From NCBI RefSeq assembly GCF_001308015.1, contig NZ_LGYH01000002.1, positions 186,001 to 250,000 of the forward strand: DNA of 64,000 nt. Reading direction: 5' to 3'. The position numbers were made by a program, and so were the translations under genes. Source of the stretch: Neisseria sp. 83E34 (GTDB lineage: Bacteria; Pseudomonadota; Gammaproteobacteria; Burkholderiales; Neisseriaceae). The first letter of the stretch is position 1. Each line of letters opens with the position of its first letter. Under the pieces are notes generated by a model. The model had not been told where the DNA came from. It made no database searches and was given only the letters and a program-made list of their open reading frames with translations. This document shows positions 1 to 8,785 of this stretch, in pieces.

Positions 1-934
1 CGCTCTCGGCGCGCGGCAGAACGATGTTGATGGTCAGATACAGATCGCCTGCTGATTTGGCCGGAATGCCTTTGCCTTTGAGGCGCAGGTTTTGGCCGTT
101 TCGGCTGTTGGCCGGCACGTTGATGTTGAGGCGGCCTGCGGGGGTAACGACTTCCGTTTGACCGCCGATTGCCGCGGTCCACGGCATCACGTCGATGCGC
201 TGATAAACATCTTTACGGTCTTTCACATACAGGTTTTCCGATTCGCGGAAGCGGATTTTCAAGTATAAATCGCCATTGCCGCCGCCGTTAAACCCGGGTA
301 AACCCTGCCCGCGCAGTCGGATTTGCTGGCCTTCGCTAATGCCTTTGGGGATTTTAACGTGCAGGGTTTTGCGTTCGTAAGCCATTTCGCCTTCCGGCGT
401 GAGCGTGGGCATGTCGATGCTCAGGCTGCGTTCGCTGCCTTCATAAGCGGCGGCGATGTCGATGCTCAGCTCGGCATGTTGGTCTTCGCCTTGAATCGGG
501 CCGGTGGGGCGTGATGCACGGTGCCGGCGGGCTTGGCCGAAGGCGGAGAATATGTCGTCGAAGCGGAAATCGCCGCTGCCGAAAGGCTGACCGTCGCCAA
601 AATGGCTGCTGTCGAAGTTGTAATATTGATAGCCGCCTTGGCCGGGGTTGAAGCCTTCAAACCCTTCAAAGCCGCCGTAGCCTTGCCTGCCGCCTGCCTG
701 CTGGTACTGCTTGAACGGGTTGGCAAGCATTTCGTCATATTCGGCGCGCTTTTCAGGGTCTTTCAAGGTGTTGTAGGCCAGATTGATTTCGCTGGTTTTT
801 TGGTCGGCATCCGGGTCTTTGCTGACGTCGGGATGGTATTGGCGCACCAGTTTGCGGTAGGCTTTTTTGATGTCGTCGGCGCTGGCATCTTTGGTGAGGC
901 CGAGCACCTCGTAATGGTTTTTTTCAGTTGCCAT
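1..934 (-). CDS. cbpA: J-domain co-chaperone, CbpA type (3' end outside window)
   Basis: DnaJ-family co-chaperone that would stimulate the DnaK ATPase. The reading frame opens with an ATG at 934 (MATEKNHYEVLGL) and runs off the left edge. Residues 5-70 form a J domain with the diagnostic HPD motif near residue 34 (RQYHPDV). A Gly/Phe/Gln-rich linker follows (GGRQGYGGFEG), then a DnaJ C-terminal beta-sandwich substrate-binding region. No CxxCxGxG zinc-finger repeats lie between the linker and the C-terminal domain, which points to CbpA rather than DnaJ itself. The visible part is about 311 residues, close to the whole family length, so little is missing. It is transcribed leftwards, downstream of mltA and separated from it by a hairpin. 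Confidence 0.88.
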   Translation of the reverse strand, partial: MATEKNHYEVLGLTKDASADDIKKAYRKLVRQYHPDVSKDPDADQKTSEINLAYNTLKDPEKRAEYDEMLANPFKQYQQAGGRQGYGGFEGFEGFNPGQGGYQYYNFDSSHFGDGQPFGSGDFRFDDIFSAFGQARRHRASRPTGPIQGEDQHAELSIDIAAAYEGSERSLSIDMPTLTPEGEMAYERKTLHVKIPKGISEGQQIRLRGQGLPGFNGGGNGDLYLKIRFRESENLYVKDRKDVYQRIDVMPWTAAIGGQTEVVTPAGRLNINVPANSRNGQNLRLKGKGIPAKSAGDLYLTINIVLPRAES

Positions 935-1020
935 AGTTATCTCGCATGCTTGTATAAAATTTTATTCTTTCCAACATGATGACAATATACTAAAAAGCAA
1001 GCCCTTATTCTGATAAAAAA

Positions 1021-1057
1021 CAATGCCTGTCTGAAAGCTTTTTTCAGACAGGCATTG
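1021..1057 (-). terminator. Inverted DUS hairpin, likely mltA terminator
   Basis: Two complete TGCCTGTCTGAA copies face each other around a short T-rich loop. The hairpin lies 15 bp beyond the mltA stop codon and upstream of the J-domain gene. Confidence 0.8.
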
Positions 1058-1072
1058 CTTATTGTCACATTG

Positions 1073-2401
1073 TTACGGTCGGTATTGCGGCTGCACGCCG
1101 TTGGGCAGCAGCTGCCACACATAGCCGGTGTGTTTCATCTTGCCTGCCACTTGGCCGGCTTTATCGCCGTAACCCCAGAAATAATCCACACGAACGGCGC
1201 CGCGGATGGCCGAGCCGGTGTCTTGTGCCATCATCAGGCGGTTAAGGCCGTGATTGGTTTCGGGGTGGGTGGTGGCAACGAAAATAGGTGCGCCTAAAGT
1301 AATGTAACGACGGTCAACCGCTCCGGCAAATTCGCCGTGCAGCGGTGTGCCGAGTGCGCCTACGGGACCTTCGTCTTCCTTGCCGTCAAGCTTGCGGAAA
1401 AACACATAGCTGGGGTTTTGCCCGAGCACTTCGGCCAGATGCGAGGGATTTTGCTGCATCCAGGCTTTGATTCCCTGCATGGTGGTTTTGCCTAAAGGTA
1501 GATAGCCTTTGTCGGCCATGTAGCGGCCGATCGATACATAAGGATACTCGTTTTTATCGGCATAACCGAGGCGGATATAGTCGCCTTTCGGAGTTTTCAG
1601 GCGGCCGGAGCCTTGGATTTGCAAGAAGAAAAGTTCTACCGGATCGTCGGCATAGCCGAGAATCGGGGCTTTTCCGTCGAGTGCGCCGCCGTTAATCTGG
1701 GCGCGGGTGTAATAAGGAATAAAGCGGTTGCCGCTTACAAAGCGGCCTTTGATGCTTTTGCTGCGCTCATTGATGGGGAAATCGTTGAGGTTGGCGGTAT
1801 ATTGCCCGTCGGCAGTGATGGTGCCGGTGTTGTTGCCGGTGGGTTTCACGCGGACGGTGCCTTTGGATGCGCGCAGATTGGCGGGCAGTTCAACCGATAC
1901 GAAATCGCTGGGGATGCCGTAAATCGGGAAACGTGTTTTGCGGGTGGGTTTGCTGTCGCCATGTAGCACGGGTTCGTAATAGCCGGTTATCGTGCCTGCC
2001 AGTTTGCCGTTTTCGCTCACTTCCCACACGGTAAAATAGCGCTCGAAAAAATGTTTGGCAGAGAAGTAGTTGCGCGAAGTGCGCTCGGCTTGGGCGCACA
2101 CGTTTTGCCATTCAGGGCGCGCTTTGAGTTTGGTGCAGCCGCTTTTGAAAGATTCTAAGCTGCGCACAAAATGCTGCGTGTTCCAATGCGGCAGCGCATG
2201 ATAAGACACGGCACGGTAGCTGGCCGGGCTGCCGGCCGGGTTAACGATGGTGCCGGGAGCGGCCGGCGTGCCGGTGGGCAGCGCTTCGCCTTTGGTGATG
2301 ATAGGCGTATAATCGCCGCCGGTTTTTTTGCTGGTGGAACACGCTGCCAAAAAGGCGGTGAGGCCGATAAGGGAATAGCTTAAGAGGGTTTTACTGTTCA
2401 T
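1073..2401 (-). CDS. mltA: Membrane-bound lytic murein transglycosylase A
   Basis: Outer-membrane lipoprotein that cleaves the MurNAc-GlcNAc bond of peptidoglycan to leave 1,6-anhydro-MurNAc. I start it at the ATG at 2401 because it gives a clean lipoprotein signal (MNSKTLLSYS, lipobox LAAC). An in-frame start eight codons upstream would spoil this. The middle carries the MltA domain, with ITGYYEPVLHG near residue 140 and FFLQIQGSGRL near 260. The C-terminal 3D domain contains MMAQDTGSAIRGAVRVDYFWG, whose Asp in AQDTG or VDYFWG is expected to be catalytic. About 442 residues, normal for Neisseria MltA. It ends at an inverted DUS hairpin. Confidence 0.93.
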   Translation of the reverse strand: MNSKTLLSYSLIGLTAFLAACSTSKKTGGDYTPIITKGEALPTGTPAAPGTIVNPAGSPASYRAVSYHALPHWNTQHFVRSLESFKSGCTKLKARPEWQNVCAQAERTSRNYFSAKHFFERYFTVWEVSENGKLAGTITGYYEPVLHGDSKPTRKTRFPIYGIPSDFVSVELPANLRASKGTVRVKPTGNNTGTITADGQYTANLNDFPINERSKSIKGRFVSGNRFIPYYTRAQINGGALDGKAPILGYADDPVELFFLQIQGSGRLKTPKGDYIRLGYADKNEYPYVSIGRYMADKGYLPLGKTTMQGIKAWMQQNPSHLAEVLGQNPSYVFFRKLDGKEDEGPVGALGTPLHGEFAGAVDRRYITLGAPIFVATTHPETNHGLNRLMMAQDTGSAIRGAVRVDYFWGYGDKAGQVAGKMKHTGYVWQLLPNGVQPQYRP

Positions 2402-2503
2402 ATAGGTTGATGGCTGCTGAATCATGTTTTCAGACAGGCATTGAAATGGATGGACAAAGGGCAGACTATATCAGCTTATCGCCAACTCACCAAATCGCCT
2501 GCC

Positions 2504-2932
2504 TCACTCCGCGCACGAAGCGTTCTGGCTGCCTTTGTGGCGCATGGTGCCTGCAGCGGTATAGCTTTTGCCTTTGCGGCTGTAAATGGTTTGGGTGAAC
2601 TTGATTTCGTTCTCGCTCAGCTTTTCATATTCGGCATCGAAACTCATGGTTTCGCAGGCGGCTTTAAACGAAGCTTTGTTGCCTTTGCTTTGGAAATTGC
2701 TCACTTTGCAGTTTTCGGCAGTAAGATTATCCGCTTGCGCTTTAGGGTAATCGGCACTGCTTTTTTGGCTGATACAGATATTTTCGCTGCCTTTCACACT
2801 GTCGGTGCTGTTGCTTTTTTTATCGTGCCAGGAAATAGTGTGCGGCCATTGCCATTCGCCGGATTGAACGGAAAATGCATGCGCGCTTGCGGCGGTTGCG
2901 CTTAGGGCAAGGAGCAGGAGGGTTTTATACAT
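2504..2932 (-). CDS. Secreted DUF3617-like protein
   Basis: A 142-residue protein with a clear Sec signal peptide (MYKTLLLLALSATAASAHA) and a mature domain starting near SVQSGEWQWPHTISW. The layout (GxW near the start, a CISQKSSADYP segment, a cysteine-paired NCKVSNFQ / ACETMSF core, and a GTMRHKG end) resembles the small periplasmic DUF3617 family, whose function is unknown. There are four cysteines in the mature part, so two disulphides are possible. It stands alone between mltA and the lipocalin gene. The family assignment is by eye only. Confidence 0.6.
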   Translation of the reverse strand: MYKTLLLLALSATAASAHAFSVQSGEWQWPHTISWHDKKSNSTDSVKGSENICISQKSSADYPKAQADNLTAENCKVSNFQSKGNKASFKAACETMSFDAEYEKLSENEIKFTQTIYSRKGKSYTAAGTMRHKGSQNASCAE

Positions 2933-3308
2933 ATATATTGCTTTCGGCTGGTGTGGTTGAATTGAATCAGGGTAGTAAGATAATGCCTGTCTGAAAAAGT
3001 TTCATGTGTTATGGGATGCGTGTGTCTGCTGTTTCTGCTCAGTTTATGGCTGTGAAGACCAATCATTAATGTATAGATACAGAGCCATGAATAGTACGGC
3101 GAATACAGAACTATATAATGATTGGATTTTACAAGACTTTTCGGCTATTTTATGATTTATAAATATTTTTCAGACAGGCAGATAGTAAAATTTTTAACAC
3201 AGCCATAACAAGCGTCAAAAACAAAGCAATCAAGCTTTCGCAACAATCACGTCTTAATTTCTCGTTGAAGTTCTTAATTCAAGACCATAATTTTTATAAG
3301 GAGTATAT
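2933..3308. other. AT-rich intergenic gap
   Basis: This is a 376-bp gap between two divergent genes. It holds one forward DUS near 2982-2994 and one reverse DUS core near 3171-3180. They are too far apart (about 180 bp) to form a simple hairpin. A ribosome-binding site AAGGAG lies at about 3298-3303, just before the lipocalin start. I see no other gene. Confidence 0.5.
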
Positions 3309-3851
3309 ATGAAGCACAGAGTATCGGCCTTTTTAGGCATGGTGTTTTCCGTATTGCCTGCATATTCAGCCGACTTGCCTCCTTTGCAAACCGTGCCCCA
3401 ATTAGACCTTGAACGCTACGCCGGCCAATGGTATGAAATCGCACGGCTGCCGATGCCTTATCAAAATCAATGCGCTTCCGACGTGACTGCAACCTACCGG
3501 CCCAACAGCAACAAAACCATTTCGGTAACCAATCGCTGCAAACAAGCCGACGGCAGCTGGTCGATAGCTGAAGGGCTGGCGAAACCGAAGAATGCCGAAA
3601 ATACCAAATTGAGCGTCACCTTTCTCCCGAAAACTGTACGTTGGCTGCCTATCGGTAAAGCACCTTATTGGGTGATGGCCTTAGACGAACATTATCAAAC
3701 CGCTATGATAGGGCAGCCGGACCGCAAATATTTGTGGCTGCTGTCGCGCAAGCCGACAATGGAAGAAGCAGTGTACCAAGCTTATTTACAGCAAGCACAA
3801 CAGCAAGGGTATGATTTATCGAATTTAATCCGAACAAAGCACCACCAATAA
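3309..3851 (+). CDS. blc: Bacterial lipocalin
   Basis: Periplasmic or membrane-associated lipocalin of the Blc family, which binds fatty acids or lysophospholipids in a beta barrel. The signal peptide MKHRVSAFLGMVFSVLPAYS has no lipobox cysteine, so unlike E. coli Blc this one may be soluble. The lipocalin signature GxW is present (YAGQWYEIARLP, residues 38-49). Typical Blc motifs follow: a CASDVTATY strand, GLAKPKN, WLPIGKAPYWVMALDEHY and YLWLLSRKPTM. It is 180 residues, the usual size. AAGGAG sits seven bases before the ATG. The gene appears monocistronic and ends at an inverted DUS hairpin. Confidence 0.9.
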   Translation: MKHRVSAFLGMVFSVLPAYSADLPPLQTVPQLDLERYAGQWYEIARLPMPYQNQCASDVTATYRPNSNKTISVTNRCKQADGSWSIAEGLAKPKNAENTKLSVTFLPKTVRWLPIGKAPYWVMALDEHYQTAMIGQPDRKYLWLLSRKPTMEEAVYQAYLQQAQQQGYDLSNLIRTKHHQ

Positions 3852-3916
3852 AATTGGGGCTGAATATCGATGAACCTTGTTTATCCGTGATTGTTTAAAA
3901 AGCTTCACTCAACTAT

Positions 3917-3967
3917 ATATGCCTGTCTGAATAAGAGTAAACGCTTAGTCTTTTCAGACAGGCATAT
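3917..3967 (+). terminator. Inverted DUS hairpin, likely lipocalin terminator
   Basis: Facing DUS copies with 15-nt arms flank a loop of about 21 nt, 65 bp past the lipocalin stop. Confidence 0.65.
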
Positions 3968-4023
3968 TTGCCCAAAAACCATTCAAACAATAGCAACATT
4001 TTAAACAAACACAAGGAAAACTC

Positions 4024-4203
4024 ATGTCGATGAACCCCGTTTACCTGTGGAAGCCCGAAAACTTCCCCAACCCGCAAGCCATGCTGCCGGAAAGCCTAAA
4101 AGCTGCTTGGTAGGTAGTCAAGCAAGGGTTGGAAAAAGTGCTGCCGGAGGGGTTGGGTTTAAGCCCGTTCACCCTGCTGGCAGGCTATATTGCCGAAAAT
4201 TAA
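4024..4203 (+). pseudogene. 60-codon reading frame with an internal amber stop
   Basis: From the ATG at 4024 the frame reads MSMNPVYLWKPENFPNPQA and continues to a TAG at 4111. It then stays open (VVKQGLEKVLPEGLG, ending LAGYIAEN) to a TAA at 4201. AGGA lies about seven bases before the ATG. The coherent amino-acid composition on both sides of the TAG suggests one coding unit with a point nonsense mutation, perhaps GAG to TAG. I do not recognise the family. A diverged partial copy of its first bases lies at about 3866-3890. It may be only the N-terminal stub of a larger lost gene. Confidence 0.45.
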
Positions 4204-4286
4204 GATTTGTAGAAGTAGAATGGTTTAACAAACCTTTAAAAACAAGATAGGCCGCAAGCAATTGCGGCCTATCTTATTGATTTATC

Positions 4287-4362
4287 TGGTGGGTCGTGAA
4301 GGATTCGAACCTTCGACCAACGGATTAAAAGTCCGCTGCTCTACCAGCTGAGCTAACGACCC
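4287..4362 (-). tRNA. tRNA-Lys (UUU)
   Basis: A 76-nt cloverleaf on the minus strand begins GGGTCGTTAGCTCAG and ends with an encoded CCA. The acceptor stem GGGTCGT pairs with ACGACCC. The anticodon loop CTTTTAA gives anticodon TTT (Lys), and the T arm contains GGTTCGAATCC. Confidence 0.97.
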
Positions 4363-4488
4363 GAAAGAGTTGCGAAGTATATAAGCTATGCTTTTTCGCG
4401 TCAACATTTTTTTGAAGGCATCAGCGCTTAGGGGTTTTGTTATACAATTCGTTTTGTTAATTGATAAATGCCTGTCTGAAAGAACTGC

Positions 4489-5037
4489 ATGCAAAACGAA
4501 AATAATTTATGTTGGCTGGATATGGAGATGACCGGCCTGGATCCTGAAAAAGAGCGGATTATCGAAGTGGCGATGATTATTACCGATGCGAATTTAAATG
4601 TATTGGCGCAATCTGAAGTGTATGTTGTTCATCAAAGCGATGAGATTTTGAACGCGATGGATGAGTGGAACACGGCAACGCATACGCGAACGGGTTTGGT
4701 GCAGCGGGTGAAAGAATCCAAGCTGACCGAAGCTGAGGTGGAACAGAAGCTTTTGGACTTTATGGCGCAGTGGGTTCCCGAGAAAACCGCGCCGATGTGC
4801 GGCAACACCATTCATCAAGACCGCCGTTTTATGGTGCGCTATATGCCCAAGCTTGAGGCGTATTTCCATTACCGTAATGTGGATGTGTCCACGCTTAAAG
4901 AATTGGCCCGCCGTTGGAGCCCCGAGGTGGTAAAAGGCGTGGTGAAGCGCGGTTCGCATCAGGCTTTGGACGATATTTTGGAGAGCATTGAAGAAATGCG
5001 CCATTACCGCGAACACTTTATTAGGTTGCCTGAATAA
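4489..5037 (+). CDS. orn: Oligoribonuclease
   Basis: 3'-to-5' exoribonuclease that finishes RNA decay by degrading di- to penta-ribonucleotides (and pGpG). DEDDh-family motifs are all visible. Exo I is [18 protein letters not shown] at residues 9-26. Exo II is [13 protein letters not shown] around residue 105. Exo III is [13 protein letters not shown] around residue 158, with the catalytic His-x4-Asp pair. It is 182 residues, the family norm. A DUS lies just before the start (4468-4480). The gene ends at a slightly decayed inverted DUS hairpin. Confidence 0.96.
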   Translation: MQNENNLCWLDMEMTGLDPEKERIIEVAMIITDANLNVLAQSEVYVVHQSDEILNAMDEWNTATHTRTGLVQRVKESKLTEAEVEQKLLDFMAQWVPEKTAPMCGNTIHQDRRFMVRYMPKLEAYFHYRNVDVSTLKELARRWSPEVVKGVVKRGSHQALDDILESIEEMRHYREHFIRLPE

Positions 5038-5040
5038 GCC

Positions 5041-5073
5041 CATGCCTGTCTGTAAAGGTTTCAGACAGGCATG
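5041..5073 (+). terminator. Inverted DUS hairpin, likely orn terminator
   Basis: The arms CATGCCTGTCTG and CAGACAGGCATG start 3 bp after the orn stop. The left arm has an inserted T after CTG, so only the right arm is a perfect DUS. Confidence 0.75.
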
Positions 5074-5221
5074 ATGCTGTAAAATGATTCAAGTTTCATA
5101 TTATTATGCCGATGAAGCCCTGCTTATCGGCAAATCCTATCCGCTTAAATGTCTTTTGCAACGGAAACGGCAAAATTTCCTACAATTCCTTTTTTATAAA
5201 AATCTCAACAAGAAGCCCGCA

Positions 5222-6856
5222 ATGAATATCAACACAACGCCCATCTGGCAAGCTTTAAACGAACATTACACACACACCCGCAGCGTTGAAATGCGCCATC
5301 AGTTTTCGGCTGACCCCGACCGCTTTAGCCGCATGCACGAAAAGCTGCACGGTATGCTGGTGGATTTCAGCAAAAACCGTGTCAATGAAGAAACCCTTTC
5401 TCTGCTTTGCCGGCTTGCCGAAACGGCAGGCCTGCCTGAAAAAGCCGAAGCCATGCGCCGCGGAGGCATCATCAATACCAGCGAAAAGCGTGCCGTGCTG
5501 CACACGGCGTTACGCCTGCCTGCGGATGCCGAACCGGTTTATGTAAACGGCGAAAACGTGGTGCCCAAGCTGCATCGTGAATTGGAGCGCGCGTTGGATT
5601 TTGCCGAAAAGCTGATTAACGGCGAATACACCGGCAGCACCGGCGAGCGCATCACTGATTTGGTGCATATCGGTATCGGTGGCTCCGATTTGGGGCCGCA
5701 AATGGTGGCGTTGGCCTTGAAGCCTTACCACAAAAACGTGCGTGTGCATTTTGTGTCGAACGCGGATGATGCCGACATCGCACAAGTGCTGCCTGAATTG
5801 GATGCGCGCCGCACTGTGTTCAGCATCGCCAGCAAATCTTTCGGTACGCCCGAAACCCTGCTCAATGCGCATACTGCGCGGGATTGGTTCTTGGCGCAAG
5901 GTATGAGTGAAGCGGATATTAAGCGTCATTTCGTTGCGATTTCCTCCAACCTGCCCGCGGTGGCGCAGTTCGGTATTGCGCCGGAAAATATTTTTGCCAT
6001 GTTTGATTGGGTGGGCGGCCGTTATTCCGTGTGGTCGGCGATCGGGCTGCCTGTGATGGTGGCGGTGGGCGCCGAGCATTTCCGCGCTTTCCTGGCCGGC
6101 GCTCATGCGATGGACGAGCATTTCTTCAGCGCGCCGTACCGCCACAATATTCCCGTGCTGCTCGGCCTTTTAGGCGTTTGGTACAGCAATTTTTACGGCG
6201 CCGAAAGTCATGCCGTGATTCCCTATAGCCACGCATTGCGTCGCCTGCCTGCGCATTTGCAACAGCTTGATATGGAAAGCAACGGCAAACACACCACGCT
6301 GGACGGCAAAGAGGTTGATTACCAAACCGGCCCGATTATCTGGGGCGAAGAGGGTGTGAACTGCCAACATGCGTTTTTCCAGCTGATTCATCAGGGCACG
6401 CGCCTGATTCCGGTGGATTTTGTCGTGCCCGTTACCACGCCGTATCAAATCGGCACGCATCATCAATTTGTGGTGGCAAACGCGTTTGCACAATCCGAAG
6501 CTTTGATGCGCGGCAAAACCGTGAAAGAAGCCCGCGAAGCGCTGGCGCATCTGCCTGAAGACGAGCGCAACGAGTTGGCCGTTCACAACGAATTCAGCGG
6601 CAACCGCCCGAGCAACACCATTTTGCTCGACGCGCTTGATCCGTTTACGTTAGGCATGCTGATTGCGATGTATGAGCACAAAGTGTTTGTGCAAGGTGCG
6701 GTTTGGCAGATTAATTCGTTCGACCAGTGGGGCGTGGAATACGGCAAAGTGCTGGCCAAAACCATCCAGCGTGAGCTGGCAGGGGAGGGCAAGCCGCAGC
6801 ATGACAATTCCACCGATGGTTTGATTGCTTATTACCTCAGCAAACATCAAGGCTGA
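5222..6856 (+). CDS. pgi: Glucose-6-phosphate isomerase
   Basis: Interconverts glucose 6-phosphate and fructose 6-phosphate in the cytoplasm. The start is the ATG at 5222 (MNINTTPIWQAL), which matches the usual N-terminus; an upstream in-frame ATG at 5084 would add 46 unrelated residues. Both PGI signatures are present: FDWVGGRYSVWSAIGLP near residue 262 and INSFDQWGVEYGK near residue 498. The phosphate-binding HIGIGGSDLGPQM segment lies near residue 145. It is 544 residues, typical for the proteobacterial enzyme. It stands alone and ends at a strong inverted DUS hairpin. Confidence 0.97.
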   Translation: MNINTTPIWQALNEHYTHTRSVEMRHQFSADPDRFSRMHEKLHGMLVDFSKNRVNEETLSLLCRLAETAGLPEKAEAMRRGGIINTSEKRAVLHTALRLPADAEPVYVNGENVVPKLHRELERALDFAEKLINGEYTGSTGERITDLVHIGIGGSDLGPQMVALALKPYHKNVRVHFVSNADDADIAQVLPELDARRTVFSIASKSFGTPETLLNAHTARDWFLAQGMSEADIKRHFVAISSNLPAVAQFGIAPENIFAMFDWVGGRYSVWSAIGLPVMVAVGAEHFRAFLAGAHAMDEHFFSAPYRHNIPVLLGLLGVWYSNFYGAESHAVIPYSHALRRLPAHLQQLDMESNGKHTTLDGKEVDYQTGPIIWGEEGVNCQHAFFQLIHQGTRLIPVDFVVPVTTPYQIGTHHQFVVANAFAQSEALMRGKTVKEAREALAHLPEDERNELAVHNEFSGNRPSNTILLDALDPFTLGMLIAMYEHKVFVQGAVWQINSFDQWGVEYGKVLAKTIQRELAGEGKPQHDNSTDGLIAYYLSKHQG

Positions 6857-6866
6857 TGCTGAAACA

Positions 6867-6910
6867 AAACAATGCCTGTCTGAAAAGCGGTTTTCAGACA
6901 GGCATTGTTT
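6867..6910 (+). terminator. Inverted DUS hairpin, likely pgi terminator
   Basis: AAACAATGCCTGTCTGAA pairs with its reverse complement around a five-base loop, followed by T residues. It begins 10 bp after the pgi stop. Confidence 0.85.
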
Positions 6911-6952
6911 ATGATTTGGCCTTATGGTTAAACCACTTGCATAGTAACAGCG

Positions 6953-7032
6953 CCGTCATACTCGGGCTTGATCCGGATATCTTGAGCTTCAGTCATGTTG
7001 GGAGATGCTCGGGTCAAGCCCGAGTATGACGG
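6953..7032. repeat. 80-bp palindromic repeat, copy 1
   Basis: Terminal CCGTCATACTCGGGCTTGA is matched at the other end by its inverted form (GCCCGAGTATGACGG). Each half also folds on itself, as ATACTCGGG-CTTGA-CCCGAGTAT does in better copies. Four further copies lie in the phenol cluster. The architecture recalls the Neisseria dRS3 or REP elements, but with a different core. Confidence 0.75.
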
Positions 7033-7056
7033 GTGTTTTTTTATTAGGATATACCC

Positions 7057-7101
7057 ATGCCTGTCTGAAACCCCACTATGAATGGCTTTTCAGACAGGCA
7101 T
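7057..7101. repeat. Inverted DUS pair in the pgi-rsmG gap
   Basis: Two facing DUS copies have 14-nt arms and a 17-nt loop. There is no gene immediately upstream, so this may be a redundant terminator or purely an uptake signal. The rest of the gap to rsmG holds only its ribosome-binding site (AAGGAA). Confidence 0.6.
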
Positions 7102-7171
7102 TCAAACAATTCATGCCATCAATCTCCCGTTTTCCGTTACTATTACAACAAATCAAGAATAAGGAAAAACA

Positions 7172-7798
7172 ATGGATAACAAGCAACAACTGCAAGCCGG
7201 CCTGCAAGAGATGGGGCTTTCGCTGACTACCGCTCAGCAATTATTGCTGCTCGAATATGTGGCGCTGCTGAAAAAATGGAACAGCACTTATAATCTCACC
7301 GCCCTGCGTGATGAAAACACCATGATCAGCCACCATGTGCTCGACAGCCTCACGCTGCTGCCCTATGTGAAAGACGCCAAAACCCTGATGGATGTTGGTT
7401 CGGGCGGCGGTATGCCCGGCATTCCCACGGCCATTTGCCGCCCTGATTTGCAGATTACGCTGCTGGATTCCAACACCAAAAAAACCACATTCCTCCAGCA
7501 GGCCGTTATCGAGCTGGGGTTGAACAACGTTACCGTGGCCAGCGGCCGCGTGGAAGCAATGTACGATAAAAAAGTGGATGTGGTAACCAGCCGCGCATTT
7601 GCCGAGCTGGCCGACTTTATCGCACTAACCAAACACCTGCTGAATGAAAACGGTTATTGGGCGGCGATGAAAGGTGTGTATCCTTACGAAGAGCTGGAGC
7701 ATGTGCCTGAAGATGTGGTTGTCGAATGTGTCGATAAGCTTCATGTGCCGATGCTTAATGCCGAGCGGCATATGGTGGTGATGCGGCCGAAAAAATAA
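7172..7798 (+). CDS. rsmG: 16S rRNA m7G527 methyltransferase
   Basis: Also known as GidB; methylates N7 of G527 in 16S rRNA using S-adenosylmethionine. The ATG at 7172 has AAGGAA upstream. Diagnostic segments are WNSTYNLTALRDENTM (residues 30-45), the motif-I SAM-binding loop MDVGSGGGMPGIPTAI near residue 73, LLDSNTKKTTFLQQ near 98, and VTSRAFAELADFI near 138. It is 208 residues, the family norm. The gene is followed by a classical GC-rich terminator and then parA, the usual neighbour order around the replication-segregation genes. Confidence 0.95.
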   Translation: MDNKQQLQAGLQEMGLSLTTAQQLLLLEYVALLKKWNSTYNLTALRDENTMISHHVLDSLTLLPYVKDAKTLMDVGSGGGMPGIPTAICRPDLQITLLDSNTKKTTFLQQAVIELGLNNVTVASGRVEAMYDKKVDVVTSRAFAELADFIALTKHLLNENGYWAAMKGVYPYEELEHVPEDVVVECVDKLHVPMLNAERHMVVMRPKK

Positions 7799-7807
7799 AC
7801 TGTCCGC

Positions 7808-7831
7808 AAGCCGCCTTTGAGGCGGCTTTTT
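7808..7831 (+). terminator. Intrinsic terminator after rsmG
   Basis: AAGCCGCC-TTTGA-GGCGGCTT is followed by TTT. It is an ordinary GC-rich hairpin, not DUS-based. Confidence 0.8.
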
Positions 7832-7914
7832 GCCGCATACGCAAGCCGCCGATACCTTTTTCAAACGAATAAAGGTACAATTCCACCCAGTTTTCACATT
7901 TACCGGCCAACATC

Positions 7915-8682
7915 ATGAGCATAAACATTATCGCGATTGCCAATCAAAAAGGCGGGGTGGGCAAAACCACCACCGCCGTAAACCTTGCCGCTTCACTTGC
8001 CGCAGCCGGGCAGCGTGTTTTAGTGGTGGATTTAGATCCGCAAGGCAATGCCACCACCGGCAGCGGTATCGAAAAGAACGCCATAACCAACGGGATTTAT
8101 CAGGTTTTATTGGGTGAATCCGAATTAAAAGATGCTGTATTGCGGAGCGAGAGCGGCGGTTATGATGTGTTGGCGGCCAACCGTGCGCTGGCCGGGGCGG
8201 AAGTGGAATTGGTGCAGGAAATCGCCCGTGAAATGCGCCTGAAAAATGCGCTGGTGGCTGTGGCCGATGATTACGACTATGTGTTAATTGATTGCCCGCC
8301 TACGCTTACACTGTTAACGCTCAACGGTTTGGTAGCCGCCAATGGTGTGATTGTGCCGATGGTGTGCGAATATTATGCGCTGGAAGGCATTTCCGATTTG
8401 GTGGCAACCGTGCGCAAAATCCGCCAGGCCATCAATCCGCATTTGGATATTCTGGGTATCGTACGTACGCTTTACGACAGCCGCAGCCGCCTCTCGCAAG
8501 ATGTGTCGGAGCAGTTGCAAACCCATTTCGGCAAGCAATTGTTTGCCACCACGATTCCGAGAAACGTGCGTTTGGCCGAAGCGCCCAGCCACGGGATGCC
8601 GATTTTGGCTTACGATGCCAAAGCCAAAGGCGCGGTGGCTTATGAGGAGTTGGCCAAAGAAGTGTTGGCGAGAACGAAATAA
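7915..8682 (+). CDS. parA: ParA-type chromosome partitioning ATPase
   Basis: Soj/ParA ATPase that drives origin segregation with ParB and parS. The N-terminus carries the deviant Walker A NQKGGVGKTTTAVNLA (residues 9-24). It is followed by the Walker A' VVDLDPQGNAT (near residue 41) and Walker B YVLIDCPPTLT (near residue 123). It is 255 residues, the size of chromosomal Soj proteins without an N-terminal HTH. No parB follows: a hairpin and a divergently placed gene come next, so ParB must be encoded elsewhere. Confidence 0.94.
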   Translation: MSINIIAIANQKGGVGKTTTAVNLAASLAAAGQRVLVVDLDPQGNATTGSGIEKNAITNGIYQVLLGESELKDAVLRSESGGYDVLAANRALAGAEVELVQEIAREMRLKNALVAVADDYDYVLIDCPPTLTLLTLNGLVAANGVIVPMVCEYYALEGISDLVATVRKIRQAINPHLDILGIVRTLYDSRSRLSQDVSEQLQTHFGKQLFATTIPRNVRLAEAPSHGMPILAYDAKAKGAVAYEELAKEVLARTK

Positions 8683-8696
8683 GCGGATGTTAAACA

Positions 8697-8730
8697 TAAT
8701 GCCTGCCTGAAAAATTTCAGGCAGGCATTA
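8697..8730 (+). terminator. Inverted hairpin with variant DUS, likely parA terminator
   Basis: TAATGCCTGCCTGAA pairs perfectly with its reverse complement. Both arms carry TGCCTGCCTGAA, one base off the local DUS, so the mutation was copied or compensated on both sides. Confidence 0.8.
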
Positions 8731-8785
8731 TTTGTTTGGGTTGATAGTTGGGCAGGATGATTAATCTGCTTCTATCTTTCAAGTT

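Noticed and set aside
5084-5221. Upstream ATG extending pgi by 46 residues
   Set aside because: The extension has no resemblance to glucose-6-phosphate isomerases. The ATG at 5222 gives the normal N-terminus.
6953-7032. Attenuator or riboswitch before rsmG
   Set aside because: The same 80-bp sequence recurs in unrelated gaps, so it is a dispersed repeat rather than a gene-specific leader.
8697-8730. Second DUS dialect (TGCCTGCCTGAA)
   Set aside because: This variant is paired only here. It is more simply a mutated local DUS than a separate dialect.
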